Source: AC-38 sp033856025 (lineage in GTDB: Bacteria > Actinomycetota > Thermoleophilia > Solirubrobacterales > Solirubrobacteraceae). Taken from it: 64,000 bases of DNA. Positions within the stretch are counted from its first letter, which is position 1. Every line of letters begins with the position of its first letter. The stretch is from the NCBI GenBank assembly GCA_033856025.1, contig JAWVFQ010000025.1, positions 27,017 through 91,016 of the forward strand. Reading direction: 5' to 3'. Positions 33,080-41,053 of this stretch are shown here, piece by piece. Made by a program: the position numbers and the translations under genes. The notes below the pieces were generated by a model. That model was given only the letters and a program-made list of their open reading frames with translations, was not told the origin of the DNA and searched no databases.

Positions 33080-33236
33080 AGCGCAATCTCACCGTATGAC
33101 CGGACGATGCGCAACCGGTATCTGCGAGACCGGTCGGGCCCCGTGCCTTTCGAGCAGAGCCCGTCCTCGGGCGACAGCCCTTGGCCGCTCGGCCAGGGAA
33201 ACGAGGTCCAGACGCCGTGACGGCCGCGCGCGCGTC
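33080..33236. other. intergenic part of the methyltransferase insert
   Basis: No gene is seen between the methyltransferase start and the next promoter. The stretch contains the likely promoter of the methyltransferase and, near its right end, the second 11-bp repeat. Confidence 0.4.
33211..33221. repeat. 11-bp direct repeat, right copy
   Basis: GACGCCGTGAC, identical to the word at 30886. Joining the two copies would place the steB stop 28 bases before the next start codon, restoring a compact gene order. Confidence 0.5.
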
Positions 33237-33242
33237 TACGCT
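33237..33242 (+). promoter_or_regulatory. -10 element of a leaderless-type promoter (MraY-like gene)
   Basis: TACGCT lies 6 bases before the GTG at 33249. Confidence 0.5.
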
Positions 33243-33248
33243 GCGCCC

Positions 33249-34076
33249 GTGCCGGCCCTGCCGCTGATCCTCTCCGCCGCGGTGGCGCTTCTCGTCGCCC
33301 CGCCCATGCTGCGCACGCTGGGGGAGAGCCGGCTGGCCATGGAGAACTTCCGCGGCGCCACGCTGCCGTTCCCCGCCGGCACGATCGTGGTCGCCGCCGC
33401 CGCAATCGCCGCCGGGCCGCTGGCGCTCCTTCAGGAGCTGGGGGTCGCCGACGACGTCCTGCGCCCCGAGCTGCGCACGATCGCCGTGTACGGGCTCGGG
33501 GTGGCGTTCCTCGGCCTGCTCGACGACGCGCTGGGCGGCGCGCCGCGCGGCTGGCGGGGGCACGGCGCCGCCGTCCTGCGCGGCGGGATCTCGACCGGCG
33601 CCCTGAAGGCGGCCGGCTCGCTGGGGCTGGCGCTGTACGCGCTGTCGGGCCTGGGCTACGGCGACGGCGAGTACCTCCTGGCGGCGGCGGTCCTGGTCCT
33701 GTGCACCAACCTGTTCAACCTGCTCGACCTGCGGCCCGGGCGCTCGGTCAAGGCGTTCGTGCTGCTGGGGGCCGGACTGACGATCGGCAGCGGCGACCTC
33801 GACCCGCTGTGGGCGCTGGGGCTGTTCGCCGGCGCGGCGGTGGTCGTCGGGGCGTTCGACCTGCGCGAGCGCGCGATGCTCGGCGACACCGGGTCCAACC
33901 TCGTCGGCGCGCTGGCCGGGCTGTGGATCGTGCTCACCCTGGACACCCTGGGGCAGGCGATCGCGCTCGCGATCGTCCTGGCGATCACGATCTACGGGGA
34001 ATTTCGGTCGATCTCTTCGTGGGTGGAGCGGACTCCGCTGGTGCGCCAGCTAGACTCGCTGGGCAGACCTGCATGA
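33249..34076 (+). CDS. MraY/WecA-like glycosyl-1-phosphate transferase family protein
   Basis: A 275-residue polytopic membrane protein with about eight helices. Motifs in order: AMENFRGATLPFPAG (like the 'N.RG..iP..GG' loop), FLGLLDDALGG (first Asp pair), LCTNLFNLLDLRPGRSVKAF (the N-x-x-N-x-x-D core) and RAMLGDTGSNLVGAL. These are the family motifs for transfer of a sugar phosphate to a polyprenyl phosphate. It is shorter than true MraY (about 360), lacks the His-rich loop and lies by pyrG rather than in a mur cluster, so it is a relative of unknown substrate. The stop overlaps the pyrG start (ATGA). Confidence 0.8.
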   Translation: MPALPLILSAAVALLVAPPMLRTLGESRLAMENFRGATLPFPAGTIVVAAAAIAAGPLALLQELGVADDVLRPELRTIAVYGLGVAFLGLLDDALGGAPRGWRGHGAAVLRGGISTGALKAAGSLGLALYALSGLGYGDGEYLLAAAVLVLCTNLFNLLDLRPGRSVKAFVLLGAGLTIGSGDLDPLWALGLFAGAAVVVGAFDLRERAMLGDTGSNLVGALAGLWIVLTLDTLGQAIALAIVLAITIYGEFRSISSWVERTPLVRQLDSLGRPA

Positions 34077-35743
34077 GCCCCGACAGTCGCCCGCAGACCC
34101 GTTTCATCTTCGTCACCGGCGGCGTCGTCTCCTCTCTGGGGAAGGGCATCGCGGCCGCCTCGATCGGCCGCCTGCTGGTCGCGCGGGGCCTGAACGTCCA
34201 GCTCCAGAAGTTCGACCCGTACATCAACGTCGACCCGGGGACGATGTCGCCCTACCAGCACGGCGAGGTCTTCGTGACCGAGGACGGCGCCGAGGCCGAC
34301 CTCGACCTGGGCCACTACGAGCGCTTCACCGACGCCAACACCAGCCGCGCGTCGAACGTCACCGCGGGCGCCGTCTACAACTCGGTCATCCGCAAGGAGC
34401 GCCGCGGCGACTACCTCGGCGGCACGGTGCAGGTCGTCCCCCACATCACGGACGAGATCAAGAACCGCATCCAGCTCGTGGCCGACTCCGGCGACGTGGA
34501 CTTCGTGATCACGGAGATCGGCGGCACGGTGGGCGACATCGAGTCGCTGCCGTTCCTGGAGGCGATCCGCCAGTTCCCCGTCGACGTGGGCCGAGCGAGC
34601 TGCATGTTCATCCACCTGACGCTGGTCCCGTACATCGGCCACGCGGGCGAGCTCAAGACCAAGCCGACGCAGCACTCCGTCAACGAGCTGCGGCGCATCG
34701 GCATCGCGCCCGACATGGTGGTCTGCCGGTCCGAGGGCAGCCTGTCCAGCGAGATCCGGCGCAAGATCGCGCTGTTCGCCTCCCTGCCCGAGGAGGCGAT
34801 CGTGTCCGCGCGCGACGTGGACAACATCTACAAGGTCCCGCTCGTCTTCCGCGAGGAGGGCGTCGACGACTTCGTCCTGGAGCACTTCCGCACCGAGGCG
34901 CCGGCGCCCGACCTGTCGTCGTGGGAGGAGCTCACGCAGCGCGCCGACGAGGCCGAGCATCCCGTGAAGATCGCGCTGGTCGGCAAGTACGTGCAGCTCG
35001 AGGACGCCTACCTGTCGGTGGTCGAGGCGCTGCGCCACTCCGGGTTCATGCACGGCGCGCGCGTGGAGATCGACTGGGTGGACTCCGAGAAGCTAGATCC
35101 CGCGACGGCCGCCGAGCGGCTGGGGGAGGCCGACGGCATCCTCATCCCCGGCGGCTTCGGCGGGCGCGGCATCGAGGGCAAGATCGCCGCCGCCGCGGTG
35201 GCCCGCGAGCGCGGGATCCCCTACCTGGGCATCTGCCTGGGGATGCAGATCGCGGTCTGCGAGTTCGCCCGCCACGTCGCCGACATGGACGGCGCCAACT
35301 CCACCGAGTTCGACCCCGAGACGCCCTACGCCGTCATCGATCTGCTGCCCGAGCAGAAGGAGATCGCGGACATGGGCGGGACGATGCGCCTGGGCGCCGA
35401 CCCGATCAAGCTCCACGACGACACGCGGGTTCGCGACATCTATGGGGAGGCCGTGGTCTACGAGCGCCACCGCCATCGCTTCGAGGTCAACAACATGCTG
35501 CGCAAGCGCCTGGAGGCGGCCGGGATGCGGTTCTCGGGCACGTCGCCGGACGAGCGGCTGGTCGAGGTCGTCGAGCTGCCGCGCGACGCGCATCCCTTCT
35601 TCGTGGCGTCCCAGTACCACCCCGAGTTCAAGTCGCGCCCCGACCGTCCCGCCCCGCTGTTCCGCGAGTTCGTGCGCGCCGCCGCCGAGCGCGCCCGCGG
35701 CGCCGCGCCCGAGGGCGAGCCGTCGGTCAGCCGCGCCGAGTGA
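34073..35743 (+). CDS. pyrG: CTP synthase
   Basis: A 556-residue enzyme that aminates UTP to CTP with glutamine nitrogen. The synthase domain has FVTGGVVSSLGKGIAAAS near residue 14, KFDPYINVDPGTMSPYQHGE and EIGGTVGDIESLPFLEA. The glutamine amidotransferase domain starts near residue 300; its Cys nucleophile lies in YLGICLGMQIAVCEF and the His-Glu in SQYHPEFKSRP. Length is normal. The start overlaps the MraY-like stop and the stop overlaps the peptidase GTG. Position after recN-steA-steB matches M. tuberculosis Rv1699. Confidence 0.97.
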   Translation: MSPDSRPQTRFIFVTGGVVSSLGKGIAAASIGRLLVARGLNVQLQKFDPYINVDPGTMSPYQHGEVFVTEDGAEADLDLGHYERFTDANTSRASNVTAGAVYNSVIRKERRGDYLGGTVQVVPHITDEIKNRIQLVADSGDVDFVITEIGGTVGDIESLPFLEAIRQFPVDVGRASCMFIHLTLVPYIGHAGELKTKPTQHSVNELRRIGIAPDMVVCRSEGSLSSEIRRKIALFASLPEEAIVSARDVDNIYKVPLVFREEGVDDFVLEHFRTEAPAPDLSSWEELTQRADEAEHPVKIALVGKYVQLEDAYLSVVEALRHSGFMHGARVEIDWVDSEKLDPATAAERLGEADGILIPGGFGGRGIEGKIAAAAVARERGIPYLGICLGMQIAVCEFARHVADMDGANSTEFDPETPYAVIDLLPEQKEIADMGGTMRLGADPIKLHDDTRVRDIYGEAVVYERHRHRFEVNNMLRKRLEAAGMRFSGTSPDERLVEVVELPRDAHPFFVASQYHPEFKSRPDRPAPLFREFVRAAAERARGAAPEGEPSVSRAE

Positions 35744-36870
35744 CCGCGACCGAGGCGCAGCGCCGCCGGGTCAACGACCTCTTCGCGCAGCTGTGCCGGA
35801 TCGCGTCGCCGTTCGGGCACGAGCGCGAGTGCGCCGACCGCGTGGCAGCCGAGCTGCGCGACATGGGGCTCGAGGTGCAGGAGGACGGCGCCGGCCCGGA
35901 GGCCGGGTCGGAGTGCGGCAACCTGCTGGCGCGGGTCCCCGGACCGGAGGGCGCCCCGGTCGTGCTGCTGTGCGCGCACCTGGACACGGTGGTCCCGCAG
36001 GCGCCGATCGAGCCCGTTCTGGAGGAGGGGGTGTGGCGCAACGCCCACGACGGGATCCTCGGCGCCGACAACAAGGCGGCGATCGCGGTGATGCTGGAGG
36101 TGGCGCGCGCGGGCGGCGGCGAGGCCGGCCTGGAGCTGCTGTTCACGGTCTGCGAGGAGAACGCGCTGCGCGGCGCCAAGGCGTTCGACCGCTCGCGGCT
36201 TCGCGCCGACTGCGGATACGTCTTCGACCACGCGTCGCCGATCGGGGAGGTGGTGATGGCGTCGCCGTCGTACTTCCGCCTGGACGCCGACTTCCACGGC
36301 GCGAGCGCGCACGCGGGCATCCGCCCCGAGGACGGGCACAACGCGGTGGCCGCGGCCGCCGCGGCGGTGGCGGCGATGCGGCTGGGACGGCTGGACCCCG
36401 AGACCACGGCCAACGTGGGCCGGATCGAGGGCGGCAGCGCGTCGCTGAACGTCGTCCCCGACCGCTGCCGCATCGAGGCCGAGACGCGCTCGCTGGACGA
36501 CGCGAAGGTCGAGGCCTCGGTGACCGACATGGTCGACCGCGTCCACGACGGCGCCAACGCCCACGAGTGCGACGTCGACGTGCAGGTCGAGGCCCTGTTC
36601 CGCGGCTACCGCGAGCGCGGCACCGCGCCGGGGGTCGTGGCGGCCGAGGGGGCTCTTCGCGCGAGCGGCTTCGAGCCGCGGCGCATCGTCACGGGCGGCG
36701 GCTCCGACGCCAACGTCTTCCACGCCGCCGGCCTGCCGGTGACCAACCTGGCCAACGGGACGCGGGCGAACCACCAGCCCGATGAGTCGGTCGCGGCCTC
36801 GGCGCTGGAGGACATGCTGGACGTGGCGCTGCGTCTGCCCGGAGCGGTCCGCGAGGCGCTGGCGTCGTGA
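35740..36870 (+). CDS. M20 family metallopeptidase (peptidase T-like)
   Basis: A 376-residue zinc aminopeptidase-type protein. Metal and catalytic residues lie in LLCAHLDTVVP (His, Asp near residue 80), GILGADNKAAIAV (Asp near 107), TVCEENALRG (Glu-Glu near 140) and VFDHASPIG. The dimerisation domain contains GASAHAGIRPEDGHNA. The sequence best fits the tripeptidase/PepT-like branch of M20. The GTG start overlaps the pyrG stop. Likely role: release of amino acids from small peptides. Confidence 0.88.
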   Translation: MTATEAQRRRVNDLFAQLCRIASPFGHERECADRVAAELRDMGLEVQEDGAGPEAGSECGNLLARVPGPEGAPVVLLCAHLDTVVPQAPIEPVLEEGVWRNAHDGILGADNKAAIAVMLEVARAGGGEAGLELLFTVCEENALRGAKAFDRSRLRADCGYVFDHASPIGEVVMASPSYFRLDADFHGASAHAGIRPEDGHNAVAAAAAAVAAMRLGRLDPETTANVGRIEGGSASLNVVPDRCRIEAETRSLDDAKVEASVTDMVDRVHDGANAHECDVDVQVEALFRGYRERGTAPGVVAAEGALRASGFEPRRIVTGGGSDANVFHAAGLPVTNLANGTRANHQPDESVAASALEDMLDVALRLPGAVREALAS

Positions 36871-36910
36871 ACGGCGGCGGGTCAGGAGGGGGATCGAGGG
36901 GGGTGGTCAC

Positions 36911-36933
36911 GTTTAGTCACCTCATGGGTGATT
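36911..36933 (+). promoter_or_regulatory. inverted repeat upstream of DUF3866 gene
   Basis: TCACC (36917-36921) and GGTGA (36927-36931) form an inverted repeat in an AT-richer patch of the 94-base gap. It could be an operator or part of the promoter; a TAGAGG word follows at 36934. Confidence 0.3.
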
Positions 36934-36964
36934 TAGAGGGCCCACCCCATGTGCGAGGGCGCGC

Positions 36965-37972
36965 GTGCTGACGCTGCGGCGGGGGCGCGTGGTCTCGGTG
37001 GAGTCGTCCGCCGAGGGCTGGCAGCGGCTCATGGTCGACGTGGACGGCGCCGAGCGGGCCGCGGCGGCCGACGTCGGGCTCGTGGGGGAGAGCGAACCGG
37101 GCGACGAGGTCGTCGTCAACACGGCCGCCGTGGACCTGGGTCTCGGCTCGGGCGGGTTCGACGTCGTGCACGTCAACCTCACGCGGGGCCTCGGTGGCGC
37201 GGGCGCCGAGGGTGCGCACGTGATGAAGCTCAACTACACGAGCCTCCAGCACGCCGTGCATCCCGTGGAGGGGCCGGAGCTCGCCGTGCCGCTGGCCAAG
37301 CCCGTCGGCGTGTTCGGTCTGCACGGCCAGCTGGCACCCCTGGCCTGGGCCGTCGGCCAGGCGCGCCCCGGCGCACGGGTGGGCTACGTCCAGACGCCGG
37401 GCGGAGCGCTCCCGGGCGCCATGTCGCGCGCGGTCGGCGAGCTGCGCGAGCGGGGCCTGCTCGCGGTCCACGTCAGCGCCGGCCCGGCCTACGGAGGCGA
37501 GCGCGAGGCCATCACCGTGGCCGGCGCGCTCCACCACGGCCTGCATGACGACGGCTGGGACGTGGCAGTGTGCGGGCCCGGCCCGGGGATCCTCGGCTCG
37601 GCCTCGGCGCTGGGCCACGGCGGGATGGCCGCTCTGGACACCGCTCACGCGGCGATGACGCTGGGCTGTCCGACCGTGCTCGTGGCGCGGATGTCCTCCG
37701 GCGATCCCCGCGAGCGTCACCGCGGCATCTCCCACCACACGCTCATCGTGCTGCGCCTCCTGCTCGGCCGCGCGATCGTGGCCCTGCCCAAGGGCACCGA
37801 CCCCGAGCTGCCCGACGACGAGCGCCACGACTTCCGCGGCGTGGGCGTGGACCTGCCCGGATACGCCGCCAGCGGCCTGCCGGCGAAGACCATGGGCCGC
37901 ACGCTCCAGGAGGACCCCGAGTTCTTCGCCGCCGCACTGGCGGCGGGGACGGTGCTCGGAGAGATGGCGTGA
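36965..37972 (+). CDS. DUF3866 family protein
   Basis: A 335-residue soluble protein of a family conserved in actinobacteria near pyrG. The N-terminal strand-rich part (LRRGRVVSVESSAEGWQRLM) is followed by HVMKLNYTSLQHAVHPVEG, RVGYVQTPGGALPGAMSR, VCGPGPGILGSASALGHGGM and RMSSGDPRERHRGISHHT, all Gly/His-rich loops typical of an enzyme pocket. The biochemical function is not known. The GTG start is short of a clear ribosome binding site. The stop overlaps the next GTG by 4 bases. Confidence 0.85.
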   Translation: MLTLRRGRVVSVESSAEGWQRLMVDVDGAERAAAADVGLVGESEPGDEVVVNTAAVDLGLGSGGFDVVHVNLTRGLGGAGAEGAHVMKLNYTSLQHAVHPVEGPELAVPLAKPVGVFGLHGQLAPLAWAVGQARPGARVGYVQTPGGALPGAMSRAVGELRERGLLAVHVSAGPAYGGEREAITVAGALHHGLHDDGWDVAVCGPGPGILGSASALGHGGMAALDTAHAAMTLGCPTVLVARMSSGDPRERHRGISHHTLIVLRLLLGRAIVALPKGTDPELPDDERHDFRGVGVDLPGYAASGLPAKTMGRTLQEDPEFFAAALAAGTVLGEMA

Positions 37973-38463
37973 TCTCCATTCGACCCGCCGCCGAGGGCGA
38001 CGCGGAGGCCATCGCGGCGATCTACGCCGAGGGCATCGAGGGGCGGGGGGCGACGTTCGTCACGCGCCCGCCCGAGCCAGGAACGGTGGCGGCGTGGCTG
38101 CGCCGGCGCGGGCCCTTCCTCGTGGCCGAGCGCGACGGGGACGTCGTGGGCTGGGCGGCGGTGAGCGACTACAGCGACGTTCCCGCCTACGCCGGCGTGG
38201 GCGAGTTCGCCATCTACGTGGCCGGGCGCGCGCAGGGCGCCGGCATCGGCCGCCGGCTGCTCGAAGCGCTGTGCGATGCGGCCGAGGGCGACGGGCGCCA
38301 CAAGCTCGTCGGCAAGATCTTCCCCGGCAACCTGGCTAGCCTGGCCATCAGCCGCGCCTGCGGCTTCGCCGAGGTCGGAACCCACCGCCGCCACGGCCGC
38401 CTGGAGGGCGAGTGGCGCGACGTGGTCGTGCTGGAGCGCCTGCTCGGGGACGGCCGGGAATGA
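37969..38463 (+). CDS. GNAT N-acetyltransferase (phosphinothricin acetyltransferase-like)
   Basis: A 164-residue GNAT enzyme. It begins ISIRPAAEGDAEAIAAIYAE, has EFAIYVAGRAQGAGIGRRLL with the acetyl-CoA loop R-x-x-G-x-G/A, and ends with VGKIFPGNLASLAISRACGF, all typical of the Pat/Bar branch. The substrate may be an amino acid or antibiotic. The GTG start is fixed by overlap with the DUF3866 stop, and its own stop overlaps the NUDIX start. Confidence 0.88.
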   Translation: MISIRPAAEGDAEAIAAIYAEGIEGRGATFVTRPPEPGTVAAWLRRRGPFLVAERDGDVVGWAAVSDYSDVPAYAGVGEFAIYVAGRAQGAGIGRRLLEALCDAAEGDGRHKLVGKIFPGNLASLAISRACGFAEVGTHRRHGRLEGEWRDVVVLERLLGDGRE

Positions 38464-38990
38464 GCTTCGAGCGCATCGGGTGCGAGGTCGTCCACCAGGG
38501 CCGCATCGCCACCGTGCGCCACGAGCGCTGGCGCGAGGCCGACGGCCAGATCGTCGAGCGCGAGGTGGTCGGCCACCCCGGCGCCGTGGGGATCGTGGCC
38601 ACGGACGACGACAGCGTGTGGCTCGTGCGCCAGCCGCGCGAGGCCATAGGCGTGCCGGACCTCCTGGAGATCCCCGCGGGCAAGCTAGACGAGCCCGGCG
38701 AGGCGCCGATCGACACCGCGCGGCGCGAGCTGGAGGAGGAGATCGGCCAGCGCGCCGAGCACTGGGAGCACCTCGTCACCTTCCACACCAGCCCCGGCTT
38801 CACCGACGAGAGCGTGGCGATCTACACCGCCACCGGCCTGCGCGACGTCCCCGGGTTCGAGCCCGACCCGGACGAGCGCATCGAGATCGTGCGGTGGCCC
38901 CGCGACCGCCTCGCCGAGGCGATCGAGCAGACCACCGACTCCAAGACGCTGATCGCGCTCGCGCGGCTGCGCGAGCGCGACCGGCTCTAG
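38460..38990 (+). CDS. NUDIX hydrolase (ADP-ribose pyrophosphatase type)
   Basis: A 176-residue NUDIX enzyme. The Nudix box is complete: GKLDEPGEAP-IDTARRELEEEIG near residues 77-99, with the REL-EE-G core. Upstream VGHPGAVGIVA and LVRQPREAIGVPDLLEIPAG match the ADP-ribose pyrophosphatase subfamily. It would split ADP-ribose to AMP and ribose-5-phosphate. This order (pyrG, then NUDIX, then xerD) matches Rv1699-Rv1701. It converges on the permease gene; the two stops share CTAG. Confidence 0.92.
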   Translation: MSFERIGCEVVHQGRIATVRHERWREADGQIVEREVVGHPGAVGIVATDDDSVWLVRQPREAIGVPDLLEIPAGKLDEPGEAPIDTARRELEEEIGQRAEHWEHLVTFHTSPGFTDESVAIYTATGLRDVPGFEPDPDERIEIVRWPRDRLAEAIEQTTDSKTLIALARLRERDRL

Positions 38991-40219
38991 ACCCTTCCCG
39001 CGGCCTGCCGCTGCTGGCGGGCCAGGGCGTCCACGATCACCGCGGCCAGCAGGACGCCGCCGGTCACCATGAACTTGACCGAGGATTCCAGGGCCAGCAG
39101 GTCCATCCCGTTGGAGATCGACCCGATGACCATGGCGCCGAGCAGCGCGCTCCACACGGTCCCGCGGCCCCCGAACAACGAGGTGCCGGCGATGACCGGG
39201 CCCGCGATGGCCAGGAGCAGCAGGTCGCTGCCGCCCGTGGACTGGTTGACGGCGAGCAGGCGCGACGCGCCCATGATCCCGCCGATCGCGGCCATCGTCC
39301 CCGCAATCATGAACACGGCGATCCGGATCCGGTTCACGTTGATGCCCGCGCGCCGCGCCGCCTCGGCGTTCCCGCCGACCGCGTAGACGTGGCGCCCGAA
39401 GCGCGTCCGGGTCGCGACGTACTGGAGGACGATCACGAACGCGACGAGGATCAGCGCGGCCAGGGGCACGCCGCGGTCGGAGTTCAGGACCGCGACCGCG
39501 GCGATGATCGCCGCCGCCACGACCACGAGCTTGATCCCCAGCGAGGCCAGCGGCGGCGCGGGAAGCCCGGCCGACGCGCGCTTGCGGCGCGCGTTGACGT
39601 TGACCGCCACGAAGGCGGCTATCGCGACGACCGCGATGATCCACCCCACCGAGTCCGAGTAGAAGGTCCCGGTCAGGCCGGTGATCTTGGGGTCGGAGAT
39701 GTTGACGGTCCCGGTCTCGCCGAGCACCTTGAGCAGCGCGCCCTGCCAGATCAGCAGTCCGGCGAGGGTGACGACGAACGACGGTATCCCGAACCGGGTG
39801 AACAGGAAGCCCTGCGCGCACCCGATCGCCGCGCCGGCCGCGATCGCGACGGCGATCGCGACGTACGGGCTCCAGCCGTGCTTGACGTTCTGCACGGCCA
39901 TGATCGCCGCGCAGACGCCGCTCACGGCGCCGACCGACAGGTCGATCTCGCCGAGCAGCAGGACGTAGACGATCCCGACGGAGATCAGCCCGACAGCCGT
40001 GATCTGGAGGACCAGGTTGGTCAGGTTGACCGCGGTGAGGAACCGGCTCTCCTGGGACTGGAAGATCAGCCAGATGAGCGCGATGGAGAGGATGACCCGG
40101 ACCTCGGCGAGGTCGCCGCGCGCGAAGCGCCGCAGGAACGTGCGGAGGCTGAACGGGCTGGCCTCGGCTTCGGAGTCGACGCCGCCGGCGGGCGGTAGGG
40201 CCTCGGGCTGCGCGCTCAT
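38987..40219 (-). CDS. sugar ABC transporter permease (RbsC/XylH family)
   Basis: A 410-residue inner-membrane permease with roughly ten helices. Family hallmarks: LGEIDLSVGAVSGVCAAIMA near residue 95, IPSFVVTLAGLLIWQG near 150, and RTRFGRHVYAVGGNAEAARRAGI near 290, the cytoplasmic coupling segment. It carries pentoses or other monosaccharides with the ATPase and binding protein encoded upstream. The ATG overlaps the ATPase stop (ATGA). The last two elements of the operon are therefore coupled. Confidence 0.92.
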   Translation of the reverse strand: MSAQPEALPPAGGVDSEAEASPFSLRTFLRRFARGDLAEVRVILSIALIWLIFQSQESRFLTAVNLTNLVLQITAVGLISVGIVYVLLLGEIDLSVGAVSGVCAAIMAVQNVKHGWSPYVAIAVAIAAGAAIGCAQGFLFTRFGIPSFVVTLAGLLIWQGALLKVLGETGTVNISDPKITGLTGTFYSDSVGWIIAVVAIAAFVAVNVNARRKRASAGLPAPPLASLGIKLVVVAAAIIAAVAVLNSDRGVPLAALILVAFVIVLQYVATRTRFGRHVYAVGGNAEAARRAGINVNRIRIAVFMIAGTMAAIGGIMGASRLLAVNQSTGGSDLLLLAIAGPVIAGTSLFGGRGTVWSALLGAMVIGSISNGMDLLALESSVKFMVTGGVLLAAVIVDALARQQRQAAGRV

Positions 40220-40980
40220 GACTGGCCTCCTGTCGCACCGGTGATGGCTCCGACGATGTCCTCGCGGGATGTCTCCGCGACGGGGTAGTTGCCCGCCTCG
40301 CGACCGAGCCGCAGGACGTAGACGCGGTCGGCCACCTCGAATGCGTCGGCCAGGTTGTGGGTGATCATCACGACGCCCAGGCCGCGCTCCTTGAGGCGCT
40401 TGACCAGGCCGAGCACCATCGCGGTCTGGCGCACTCCCAGCGCGGCGGTGGGCTCGTCGAGCATGACGACCTTGGGCTCGCCCAGCAGCGAGCGCGCGAT
40501 CGCCACCTGCTGGCGCTGGCCCCCCGACATCGCGCCCACCTCGGCGCGCACGTCGGTGATCGTGACGGCGAGGTTCTCCAGGAGCTCGTGCGAGCGCTGC
40601 TCCATGTCCGTCTCGTCCAGCTGGCGCGCGATCGCGCCCGGCCCGGACGCCAGCTCCTCGCGACCCAGGAAGAGGTTCTCCACGACGTCGAGGTTGTCGC
40701 ACAGCGCGAGGTCCTGGTAGACGGTGGCGATCCCCAGCGCGCTGGCGTCCGCCGGCGTCGTGATCTTCACGGGCTGACCCTCGAAGAGGACCTCACCGTC
40801 GTCCACCGCGTGGATCCCGGCGATCGCCTTGACCAGCGTGGACTTCCCGGCGCCGTTGTCGCCCACCAGCGCGACGACCTCGCCCGGGCGGACCTCGAAG
40901 TCCACGTCGGTGAGCGCCTGCACGGCACCGAAGCTCTTGCTCACCCCGCGCAACGCGAGGAGGGCCCCGTTGGTGTTCAT
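40216..40980 (-). CDS. sugar ABC transporter ATPase, single domain
   Basis: A 254-residue ATPase. Walker A VGDNGAGKSTLVKAI near residue 41, Q-loop TVYQDLALCDNL, signature MSGGQRQQVAIARSL, Walker B VVMLDEPTAALG and switch MITHNLADAFEVAD are all intact. Proteins of the XylG/RbsA type have two fused ATPase domains (about 500 residues); this has one, like FrcA of the fructose importer, and should work as a homodimer. The ATG at 40980 is preceded by AAAGGAG at about 11 bases. A strong hairpin separates it from the binding-protein gene. Confidence 0.92.
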   Translation of the reverse strand: MNTNGALLALRGVSKSFGAVQALTDVDFEVRPGEVVALVGDNGAGKSTLVKAIAGIHAVDDGEVLFEGQPVKITTPADASALGIATVYQDLALCDNLDVVENLFLGREELASGPGAIARQLDETDMEQRSHELLENLAVTITDVRAEVGAMSGGQRQQVAIARSLLGEPKVVMLDEPTAALGVRQTAMVLGLVKRLKERGLGVVMITHNLADAFEVADRVYVLRLGREAGNYPVAETSREDIVGAITGATGGQS

Positions 40981-41013
40981 GTCGCCTGGCGCTCCTTTCC
41001 CCCCGGGGCAGCT

Positions 41014-41039
41014 GCCGGCGGCGCGAGTGCGCCGCCGGC
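41014..41039 (-). terminator. intra-operon stem-loop between binding protein and ATPase genes
   Basis: An exact 11-bp stem GCCGGCGGCGC / GCGCCGCCGGC with loop GAGT (palindromic, so also a hairpin in minus-strand RNA) lies 14 bases after the binding-protein stop. No T run follows, so it probably works as a partial terminator or 3'-end stabiliser that gives more binding protein than membrane components. Confidence 0.6.
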
Positions 41040-41053
41040 CCTCCACCCGCTGT

